Origin: CAZVCJ01 sp964625745
GTDB taxonomy: Bacteria; Chloroflexota; Anaerolineae; VGOG01
Reading direction: 5' to 3'
Length of the DNA stretch: 7,823 nucleotides
Assembly: GCA_964625745.1 (NCBI GenBank)
Contig: CAZVCJ010000181.1
Coordinates: forward strand, 1-7,823
The position numbers were made by a program, and so were the translations under genes. Of this stretch, positions 1 to 4,995 are shown in pieces. Positions within the stretch are counted from its first letter, which is position 1, and every line of letters begins with the position of its first letter. A model generated the notes under the pieces. The model did not search any database. It saw nothing but the letters and a program-made list of their open reading frames with translations, and was not told the origin of the DNA.

Positions 1-293
1 CTCCCAGCCCCAGCTCGCCAGAACTGGCAGTGACGGAGACAGGTCAAAGGGATGGTCTATCAGCGGACTGGCAGGCCGCATGTAGACCATGCCCAAGGTC
101 AGTTGCCCAGTTGTCGAGACCAGCGGTGTTTGAACTGATCATAGTATATCACGTTTCGCCCCGTTTTGCAATGACACAAAAGGCCACCTGCGCGGTTTAC
201 GCAGGTGGCCTTTAATGCTATCTCTTATCAGACCATGCCAGGCGGGCAGCTTTTCCGAGGAGGCTCTATTTCATTGGCTGGAAACCTGCCTGG
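1..293. other. non-coding stretch beyond the last gene
   Basis: No convincing gene is seen here. The only sizeable open frame, on the plus strand at 30-215, has no ribosome binding site and no recognisable domain, and it runs through the inverted repeat at 179-213. Apart from that repeat I see no tRNA, rRNA, direct repeat or clear promoter. The stretch looks like the 3' flank of the minus-strand gene ending at 294. Confidence 0.55.
179..213 (-). terminator. perfect 14-bp inverted repeat, probable terminator
   Basis: The arms AAAGGCCACCTGCG (179-192) and CGCAGGTGGCCTTT (200-213) are perfectly complementary around a 7-base loop. The repeat lies about 80 bases beyond the stop codon of the membrane protein gene. 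Read on the minus strand the stem closes with CCTTTT, giving only a short U tract, so termination efficiency is uncertain. The A-rich outer arm on one side and T-rich on the other could also make it bidirectional. Confidence 0.6.
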
Positions 294-1337
294 TCAGATA
301 GTTATCTCTTCTGCTTCTTCCAAGGGAACCCTTAGGCTGGGCGTTAGACTCACCATGAGCCTGGTGAAACAGCTTTGGGGGGGCATAGCCCCGTCGCGGT
401 ATCCCGAGCCTGCCGAAGGGGCGTATTCCATCTCGCTTATCTCGGCGTCAACCCGCAGGGAGGCTGTCTCTAAGACAATGGCCTTGCCGGGCTCGACCAG
501 GATGGCTTCTCCCTTGGGAGCCAACTTGGCTCGCAAAGCATCGTCGTCGTAGGCATACTTGCTCATCAACACCTTGGTGAGGGTGCGGATGTCGCTCTTG
601 TCGAACAGCCAAACCTCGAACGCCGTGATATTGACGGGCGGCCCCGCACTGACTATCTCGGAGATGCCCATGCCGCACTCGCCCAGGAATTCACTGGTGG
701 GCGACTCGATGGGGAAAGACTGATCGTAGCTGTCCTGACCCAAGGTGTAGCTGGCGATGAAGTGGCTCAACGGCTCCCCAATATACTCTGGCCTGGCTGC
801 TTGCCGCGTTGGAGGAGGCCGTCTGCCTGGCATTGCTGACTCCTGCGAGCGACGTTCCCGCAAGAGCGGAATGCCCACTATCGCCCCAGCGATCACCAGG
901 ACTACCGCCAGGACAATACCGAGAATAGACGCCAAACGCCGAAGCAACGCACTTACCGCCGTCGGCTGCGCAGCGGTCTCAGGAGGCGCCGCCTCTGCCC
1001 GCACCCCCAATGCTGCCGCCAGCTTATCCAGGCGTTGAACCTTTGCCCCGTCGCTCGTTTGGGTCTGGAGCTGGCCAATGATCTGTCCCAGCTCCTCTGG
1101 GTCCCAACCCTCAACCCGCTGTCTGGCCAGCGCCACGTTGGTATTCAGGGCATAGGAATCGGCCAACATATCAATGTAGGCCTCTTTGTGCTGCTGGCGC
1201 AGGTCGAAGGGGTCGGCATCGTACCACTCCACCGGGAACACCCACCAGCCCAAAAGGGGCAGGCCGATGATCAACCCCACGACGAGTCCTACCACAAACC
1301 CAACGAGAGTTTCACGCCCTATTTTGATTGCATTCAT
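294..1337 (-). CDS. two-helix membrane protein of unknown function
   Basis: A 347-residue protein of unknown function. I choose the ATG at 1337 because GGGGAG lies just upstream; a GTG 18 codons earlier has no comparable site and adds a polar stretch before the first helix. Residues 11-34 form a glycine- and valine-rich membrane helix followed by WWVFPVEWYDADPFDLR. Residues about 40-110 look helical (QQHKEAYIDMLADSYALN), and a second helix spans about 136-159. A basic, proline-rich linker (160-183) then leads to a soluble domain at about 185-347. Positive charges at the N-terminus and after helix 2 suggest both ends are cytoplasmic, with the 35-135 region outside. The first half resembles an uncharacterised membrane family I associate with Anaerolineae; that is recollection, not a search. 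It is separated from the peptidase gene by 279 bases, so it may have its own promoter. Confidence 0.8.
   Translation of the reverse strand: MNAIKIGRETLVGFVVGLVVGLIIGLPLLGWWVFPVEWYDADPFDLRQQHKEAYIDMLADSYALNTNVALARQRVEGWDPEELGQIIGQLQTQTSDGAKVQRLDKLAAALGVRAEAAPPETAAQPTAVSALLRRLASILGIVLAVVLVIAGAIVGIPLLRERRSQESAMPGRRPPPTRQAARPEYIGEPLSHFIASYTLGQDSYDQSFPIESPTSEFLGECGMGISEIVSAGPPVNITAFEVWLFDKSDIRTLTKVLMSKYAYDDDALRAKLAPKGEAILVEPGKAIVLETASLRVDAEISEMEYAPSAGSGYRDGAMPPQSCFTRLMVSLTPSLRVPLEEAEEITI
403..421. repeat. possible in-frame relative of the dispersed repeat at 1433
   Basis: CCCGAGCCTGCCGAAGGGG differs from the reverse complement of the 1433-1456 element at about 3 of 18 compared positions. It falls inside the membrane protein gene and encodes the PSAGSG segment (residues about 307-312). 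A chance match or convergent GC-rich coding is possible. Confidence 0.35.
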
Positions 1338-1432
1338 TTCTCCCCATCTCCCATTCAGTACATCCAAATTCTGAGCAGAGCGGGCTCCCACGCCGTTCGG
1401 TTGAGCTCACGACGAAGCCCGCGAACCGGTGG

Positions 1433-1456
1433 CCCTTCGACAAGCTCAGGACAGGC
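1433..1456. repeat. dispersed REP-like element, CTTCGACAAGCTCAGG core
   Basis: The core CTTCGACAAGCTCAGGAC lies in the spacer upstream of the membrane protein gene. I recognise this core, and its translations such as FDKLRTG, PELVEG and LSLSKG, as a dispersed intergenic repeat seen in many environmental bacterial genomes. The translations appear here in shadow reading frames. It carries no gene, and its function is unknown. Confidence 0.6.
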
Positions 1457-1509
1457 ATGGGAGCTGCCTCTGCTGGGAATCTTGGATCTACCGATTCTAG
1501 CAGGAGGAG

Positions 1510-1532
1510 GCGCAACTTCGGGGAAGTTGCGC
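1510..1532. repeat. 9-bp stem-loop in the leader of the membrane protein gene
   Basis: GCGCAACTT (1510-1518) and AAGTTGCGC (1524-1532) are perfect complements around a 5-base loop. The flanks AGGAGG and CCTCC could extend the stem across an unpaired GTCAT. The hairpin is about 85 bases beyond the peptidase stop codon and 170 bases ahead of the membrane protein start. No U tract follows on the minus strand, so it is more likely a leader structure or protein-binding site than an intrinsic terminator. Confidence 0.45.
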
Positions 1533-1579
1533 GTCATCCTCCAGCAACTCTGGCAGCAATTGCCCATTTCGATGATACA

Positions 1580-1608
1580 ATTCTATCACAAATCGCTTTT
1601 TTCGACAA
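1580..1608 (-). promoter_or_regulatory. candidate sigma-70-type promoter for the membrane protein gene
   Basis: On the minus strand TTGTCG (1608-1603) is separated by exactly 17 bases from TAGAAT (1585-1580), close to the -35/-10 consensus. The spacer is A/T-rich, standing out from the surrounding GC-rich sequence. It lies only a few bases beyond the peptidase stop codon and points at the membrane protein gene, leaving a leader of roughly 240 bases that would contain the hairpin at 1510-1532. Short motif matches are common by chance. Confidence 0.35.
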
Positions 1609-1616
1609 GTAGGGAA

Positions 1617-2675
1617 CTACTCATTGAGTTCCTTGCTGGCCTGGGTCAGCACCTCTACCCCATCCTCCCTCATGACAACGATGTCCTCGATGCGCACCCC
1701 GCCCCAGCCCGGCAGGTAGATGCCCGGCTCGACGGTGAAAACCATGCCCGGCTCCAAGGCATCTTCGGACAGGCGCCCCACCCCAGGCTTCTCGTGCACA
1801 GCCAGCCCCACGCCGTGACCCAACCCGTGACCGTAGTTCTCGCCATAGCCCGCTTCTTCGATGACTTTACGGGCCAGGGCATCAGCCTGCTTGCCCTGCA
1901 TTCCAGGCCGGATGTTCCGCTCGGCCGTTAGTTGGGCCTCCAGGACGATGGCATGGATTTCCCTGAACTTATCGTCCGGTCGGCCTGCGCAGATGGTGCG
2001 AGTCAGATCGGAGTGGTAGCCATCAATCACCGCCCCCATGTCAATTACAATGGGCTCACCAGCCTGAATCACTCGCTCGGAGATGGTGGCATGGGGCATG
2101 GCCCCGTTGGGCCCTGAGCCAACGATGCTGTCGAAGGCCAGCTTCTCCGCGCCTCGGGTACGCATGAAAACCTCCAGCTCCCAGGCCACCTCCTTCTCCG
2201 TCATGCCCGGTTCGACGAATCCCGCGATGTAGGCTATGGCTTGGTCGGCCAGGGCGATGGCTTTCCTGATCTTACTCAACTCGTCTTCACCCTTGACGGC
2301 CCGGATCTCTTGCACCAACTCCTTGGTGGGCACCAGCTCGAAGACTTCGGCGACTTCCTGCCACTCCTGACGCTGATCAACGGTGAGATGTGTGCTCTCA
2401 AAGCCGACCCTCTTCGCCCCCACTTGATGCACCAGATCGGGAAGGAGCAGCTTGAACTTTTCCGTAACCTTTGCCAACCGGAAGTCAGGGGCTTGCTTCT
2501 CGACCTGTTCGTAGTAGCGGAAGTCGGTGGCCAAAATAGCCTGTTCCTGAGAGATCAGGAGCACCCCGGTCGAGCCGGTGAAGCCACTGAGATAGCGCCG
2601 ATTCTCCGGCTGGGTGATCAGGATGGCGTCTAAGCCCTCGGTTGTCAGGGTCTCACGTAGTTTCGTTAGTCTCAT
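1617..2675 (-). CDS. pepQ: Xaa-Pro peptidase (M24B, PepP/PepQ type)
   Basis: A 352-residue cytoplasmic metallopeptidase predicted to cleave X-Pro bonds in dipeptides or at peptide N-termini. The N-terminal creatinase/prolidase domain covers about 1-125 (YLSGFTGSTG near 28-37). The C-terminal pita-bread domain covers about 132-345. All five expected metal ligands are visible: D212 in IDMGA, D223 in HSDLTRT, H287 in GHGLGHGVG, E316 in TVEPG and E330 in RIED. H195 and H294 match the conserved substrate-site histidines. The length is normal for the short bacterial family. The ATG at 2675 has GGAGG six bases upstream. It lies 84 bases downstream of the recombinase gene. Creatinase shares the fold but lacks these metal ligands, so peptidase is preferred. 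Dipeptidase versus aminopeptidase cannot be settled from motifs, and the symbol is therefore tentative. Confidence 0.9.
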   Translation of the reverse strand: MRLTKLRETLTTEGLDAILITQPENRRYLSGFTGSTGVLLISQEQAILATDFRYYEQVEKQAPDFRLAKVTEKFKLLLPDLVHQVGAKRVGFESTHLTVDQRQEWQEVAEVFELVPTKELVQEIRAVKGEDELSKIRKAIALADQAIAYIAGFVEPGMTEKEVAWELEVFMRTRGAEKLAFDSIVGSGPNGAMPHATISERVIQAGEPIVIDMGAVIDGYHSDLTRTICAGRPDDKFREIHAIVLEAQLTAERNIRPGMQGKQADALARKVIEEAGYGENYGHGLGHGVGLAVHEKPGVGRLSEDALEPGMVFTVEPGIYLPGWGGVRIEDIVVMREDGVEVLTQASKELNE

Positions 2676-2698
2676 TCATAACCTCCTCAGTCTTTTGC

Positions 2699-2725
2699 CA
2701 CGAATTACACGAATTTCACTAATTT
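2699..2725. repeat. 9-bp tandem repeat, three units
   Basis: Three head-to-tail 9-mers: CACGAATTA (2699-2707), CACGAATTT (2708-2716) and CACTAATTT (2717-2725). They sit in the 84-base spacer between the recombinase and peptidase genes, 24 bases from the peptidase start codon. They are strongly A/T-rich compared with the genes on either side. No function is evident. Confidence 0.75.
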
Positions 2726-2737
2726 ATCCTCTCACAT

Positions 2738-2765
2738 CATTGGTTCATTGGTCATTGGTTCATTC
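2738..2765. repeat. 7/8-bp tandem repeat spanning the recombinase stop codon
   Basis: Units CATTGGTT (2738-2745), CATTGGT (2746-2752), CATTGGTT (2753-2760) and a partial CATTC (2761-2765). The TGA stop of the recombinase gene (2762-2760) lies at the junction of the last units, so the array begins exactly at the gene's 3' end. Confidence 0.75.
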
Positions 2766-3662
2766 TTTTTCCCTCGCCCTGGGGTGCGCCCTTCGGTATA
2801 CCTCTTTCGCTCGGGCCTGGGAGACGTGGGTGTAGATTTGGGTAGTGGAGAGACTGGCATGGCCCAGGAGCTCCTGAACTGTCCGCAGATCGGCGCCGCC
2901 GTCCAGGAGGTGGGTGGCGAAGGTGTGCCGCATGACGTGAGGTGTGATGCGCCTCTCCAATCCGGCCAGCTTAGCGTATTTGTCCAGGATGTTGCTCACA
3001 CTGCGCGTCGAGAGGCGACTACCCAGGCGGCTCAAGAAAAGAGCGTTGGTCGCCCTGTGCTCTTTGATCAATTTGGGCCGCCCGTCCTCGATGTAGCGCG
3101 TCAGAGCTCTGCACGCTGGCTTACCTAACAAAGCCAATCTCTCCTTGCCCCCTTTGCCCCAAACCCGAAGCTCACCGTGGCGGAGGTCCAAATTACTCAA
3201 GTTGAGGCTCACCAACTCGCTGACTCTCACCCCTGAGGCATAGAGCACCTCCAGGATCGCACGGTCGCGCTGACCCTGGGGAACCGTCGCGTCTGGGGCT
3301 GACAGCAGCGTCTCGACTTGGTGCAGGTCCAGATAATCGGGCAGGCGCTTGGGAACCTTGGGCGAAGAGATGACCCTGATGGGATTAGTATCCAGTATGC
3401 CTTCCCGCACGAGATAGCGGCAAAAGGAACGCAGCTCCGAGATTTTGCGGGTTATGCTGGCCTTGACGTAGCCCTCGGCCTGCAGCCGCGCCAGATACCG
3501 ACGCAGGACGTAGCGATCCACCACGTCCCAAGAATCAATCCCCTGCTCTTTCAAAAAGTCAAGAAACTGCCCAATGTCGTGGCGGTAGTTCTTGATGGTG
3601 TAGGGAGAGGCGTTTTTCTCGGCTATGAGGTAGGTGATGAATTTGTCCAGATATTTGTCCAT
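2760..3662 (-). CDS. xerD: Xer-type site-specific tyrosine recombinase
   Basis: A 300-residue integrase-family recombinase that cuts and rejoins DNA through a 3'-phosphotyrosine; XerC/XerD relatives resolve chromosome dimers at dif. The SAM-like core-binding domain covers about 1-85 (DKFITYLIAEKNASPYTIKNY). The catalytic domain covers about 105-290. The catalytic set is complete: R146 in SGVRVSEL, K173 in GKGGKER, H242 and R245 in HVMRHTFATHLL, H268 in LGHAS, and the nucleophile Y277 in QIYTHV. The length is typical for Xer proteins and shorter than most phage integrases. The ATG at 3662 lies inside the 3' end of the upstream pentamer gene, a 40-base overlap with no strong Shine-Dalgarno, so translation may be coupled. 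XerC, XerD and single-Xer systems cannot be told apart here; the symbol is tentative. I found no dif-like site or flanking att repeats. Confidence 0.9.
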   Translation of the reverse strand: MDKYLDKFITYLIAEKNASPYTIKNYRHDIGQFLDFLKEQGIDSWDVVDRYVLRRYLARLQAEGYVKASITRKISELRSFCRYLVREGILDTNPIRVISSPKVPKRLPDYLDLHQVETLLSAPDATVPQGQRDRAILEVLYASGVRVSELVSLNLSNLDLRHGELRVWGKGGKERLALLGKPACRALTRYIEDGRPKLIKEHRATNALFLSRLGSRLSTRSVSNILDKYAKLAGLERRITPHVMRHTFATHLLDGGADLRTVQELLGHASLSTTQIYTHVSQARAKEVYRRAHPRAREKE

Positions 3663-3985
3663 GGCTTCTGTGGGTGTTCAGTCCCTGTTTCGTCTAACTT
3701 GACGATGTTGCATTTGTCATTTATGTCTATCTCATCCACGATGCCCACGACGACGGCCCGGATGGGGGCCGGATCCATATCCACCACTTGCCTGGCCGAG
3801 TTGCCCTCGTCAATGACCATCACTGTGTCGCCCAGGCCAGCCTGCACGTCATCAACGGCGATCCAGTAGTGCCCCGTAGGCTCCCCCTCTGGCGTCAACC
3901 GATCCACGATGAGCAGCTTCTTGCCCTCGAAGACCTTATCTTTGAATGTGGCTACTACCGTACCGCTGACTTTTCCGATGTGCAT
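3623..3985 (-). CDS. BMC pentameric vertex protein (EutN/CcmL family), long tail
   Basis: A 120-residue BMC-P protein. Members form pentamers that close the vertices of icosahedral microcompartment shells. The family core covers residues 1-88: it opens MHIGKVSGTVVATFKD, continues with EGKKLLIVDRL, has the G-x-GD turn at 50-53 (GLGDTVMVID) and ends in VVGIVDEIDI. The start ATG at 3985 has GAGGAG six bases upstream. The family is usually about 80-100 residues, and the paralogue just upstream stops soon after the same IVDEID motif. Here about 32 further residues follow (NDKCNIVKLDETG onward), polar and tryptophan-containing, with the last 13 codons overlapping the recombinase gene. The tail could be a real extension or mere read-through into the overlap. 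I see no frameshift that would restore a closely placed stop in the same frame. Confidence 0.92.
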   Translation of the reverse strand: MHIGKVSGTVVATFKDKVFEGKKLLIVDRLTPEGEPTGHYWIAVDDVQAGLGDTVMVIDEGNSARQVVDMDPAPIRAVVVGIVDEIDINDKCNIVKLDETGTEHPQKPWTNIWTNSSPTS

Positions 3986-4002
3986 GGCGCACTCCTCAAT
4001 CT

Positions 4003-4030
4003 GAGCTTTCAGTTTTTAGCTTTTAGCTTT
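4003..4030 (-). repeat. 7-bp tandem repeat, four units, spanning a stop codon
   Basis: On the minus strand four consecutive 7-mers read AAAGCTA, AAAGCTA, AAAACTG and AAAGCTC. The TAA stop of the first pentamer gene (4025-4023) is made by this array. It fills most of the 37-base spacer and ends about 8 bases before the Shine-Dalgarno (GAGGAG) of the second pentamer gene. It may be a spacing or mRNA element, or an inert degenerate repeat. Confidence 0.7.
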
Positions 4031-4298
4031 CCGGAACGTCTATCTCGTCTACGATCCCTGTGATAGCGTGATCTACGGGCACGAATTTCTCTGGCAGAGC
4101 CTGCGCTGCCTCCCGCGACTCAACGAAGAAGACGATGTCTCCGGGGCCGGCCAGGGCCGTCCCATCGGCAGCCACCGCCGGCTCGCCCATAGGATTCTGG
4201 AACTTGTCCAGGGGCTGGATGATAAGGAGCTTGATCCCCTCCAGCCCTTTGTACTTTCGAGTAGCCACCAATCTGCCAATCACTTTGGCCAGTTGCAT
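4023..4298 (-). CDS. BMC pentameric vertex protein (EutN/CcmL family)
   Basis: A 91-residue BMC-P protein of normal family length. Five copies would form a pentagonal cap at a shell vertex. The hallmarks are the N-terminal strand MQLAKVIGRLVATRKYKGLEG, the KLLIIQPLD strand (23-31), the G-x-GD turn at 51-54 (GPGDIVFFVES) and the closing HAITGIVDEIDV (77-88). The ATG at 4298 has AGGAGG four bases upstream. It is clearly a paralogue of the next gene, with the same opening and closing motifs but a different middle. Two pentamer genes side by side occur in several BMC loci, where the copies may differ in vertex position or dose. Its translation initiation region sits directly against a large predicted mRNA hairpin (4312-4390), which could set pentamer output relative to the trimer gene upstream. 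Confidence 0.95.
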   Translation of the reverse strand: MQLAKVIGRLVATRKYKGLEGIKLLIIQPLDKFQNPMGEPAVAADGTALAGPGDIVFFVESREAAQALPEKFVPVDHAITGIVDEIDVPES

Positions 4299-4311
4299 AG
4301 AGCCTCCTCTG

Positions 4312-4390
4312 GCTGGAAGTTAGAGATTGGAGATTGGAGGTTGGAAGGTCTAACATTCCAACCTCCAACTTCCAACTTCCAACCTCCAAC
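4312..4390 (-). promoter_or_regulatory. large mRNA hairpin built of ten 7-base units
   Basis: Minus-strand arm one has five units: GTTGGAG, GTTGGAA, GTTGGAA, GTTGGAG, GTTGGAA (4390-4356). A 9-base loop follows (4355-4347), then arm two: TTCCAAC, CTCCAAT, CTCCAAT, CTCTAAC, TTCCAGC (4346-4312). Paired by hand as RNA this gives 28 Watson-Crick pairs, 5 G-U wobbles and 2 A-C mismatches over 35 positions; the inner 13 pairs are perfect at DNA level. The first base of arm one is the last base of the BMC-T TAG stop. Arm two ends three bases before the AGGAGG of the next gene. No U tract follows, so an mRNA-stability or translation element is more likely than an intrinsic terminator. Confidence 0.65.
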
Positions 4391-4944
4391 TACACGATTT
4401 TAGCCTTCATCTCCTCGTGCAACTGCGAGATGATGACCTTGCGCACCAAGAGCCCTTCCTGCTGTGGGAACTTCACCCCCGCCTCCACCGCAGCCTCGAC
4501 CTCGGAGACCTCTCCCTCGATCAGCACGAACGATTTCCCCCCCAGGCCGTTGGCCAGGCGCAGCTCCAGGAGCGAGACGTCGGCGGCTTTGGCGGCGGCG
4601 TCGGCGGCGACGATGCAGGTGGCCACGGTGATGGTTTCGATGATGCCCAGGGCCTCGCCCTTGCCCGGCGGGGTAGCCGTGGCCAGGGCCGGGAAGATGG
4701 AGCGGTGTACGTTGGGCAAGAAAAGCTGGTCAACGACAGCGTCGGCTCCGGTCTCGATGCCTGCCTGCAGCGACTCGTACACGGGGTCGGTGAGCCCGCC
4801 TATGAGGACGATGTACTTGCCGGGGCACACCGGGCGAGCCTCCAACAACTCCACAGGAGCCTTCTTCATCATCGCATCGCCAGCCTCGATGCCAGCGGCG
4901 ATGCTGTTGGTTTCGACCAGACCGATTGCGGGTTCCATCGCCAT
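4390..4944 (-). CDS. tandem-domain BMC shell trimer, PduT-like
   Basis: A 184-residue BMC-T protein with two fused BMC domains, at about 5-90 (AIGLVETNSIAAGIEAGDAM) and 97-180 (EALGIIETITVATCIVAADA). Three copies form a pseudohexameric tile of a microcompartment shell. Length and motifs match PduT of the propanediol-utilisation shell, including LPNVH at the end of domain 1 and GLGGK in domain 2. C40 in the VCPGK loop aligns by motif with the PduT cysteine that places a [4Fe-4S] cluster at the trimer's central pore, so an electron-transfer or cluster-transport role is inferred. C110 in domain 2 is not in that loop. The ATG at 4944 has GGAGG six bases upstream. It is first in the shell set, 53 bases after the sensor gene and 91 bases before the first pentamer gene. 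Confidence 0.95.
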   Translation of the reverse strand: MAMEPAIGLVETNSIAAGIEAGDAMMKKAPVELLEARPVCPGKYIVLIGGLTDPVYESLQAGIETGADAVVDQLFLPNVHRSIFPALATATPPGKGEALGIIETITVATCIVAADAAAKAADVSLLELRLANGLGGKSFVLIEGEVSEVEAAVEAGVKFPQQEGLLVRKVIISQLHEEMKAKIV

Positions 4945-4960
4945 TTCAAGCCTCCATATT

Positions 4961-4988
4961 TTTAGGGTGGGGGCACTCCGCCCCTAAA
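4961..4988. repeat. interrupted inverted repeat between sensor and BMC-T genes
   Basis: TTTAGGG (4961-4967) and CCCTAAA (4982-4988) are perfect complements, and the G- and C-rich interior allows a few more pairs with one bulge. The repeat fills most of the 53-base spacer and ends about five bases before the Shine-Dalgarno of the shell gene. No U tract follows on the minus strand. It might separate the two transcripts or affect translation of the shell gene; evidence is limited to pairing. Confidence 0.4.
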
Positions 4989-4995
4989 CCGTTTT

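Noticed and set aside
1035..1931. Plus-strand open frame of 298 codons
   Set aside because: It lies antisense to the peptidase gene and the membrane protein gene, spans the repeat-rich spacer, has no recognisable domain, and is explained by codon bias of the opposite strand.
1617..2675. Creatinase or creatine-like amidohydrolase as BMC cargo
   Set aside because: Creatinase shares the pita-bread fold but lacks the metal ligands; here D212, D223, H287, E316 and E330 are all present, so a metallopeptidase is far more likely. No encapsulation-peptide-like amphipathic end is obvious.
2676..2760. dif or att site next to the recombinase gene
   Set aside because: No 28-base arrangement of two inverted 11-base arms around a 6-base centre was found; the repeats here are direct and short.
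3623..3730. Frameshift as an explanation for the long tail of the second pentamer protein
   Set aside because: The frame is continuous through the family core to IVDEIDI and beyond, with no abrupt loss of similarity inside the core; only a comparison with orthologues could show a lost stop codon.
4003..4030. CRISPR array or mobile-element ends in the tandem repeats
   Set aside because: Units are only 7-9 bases, contiguous and without spacers, no cas gene is present, and no transposase or terminal inverted repeats are seen.
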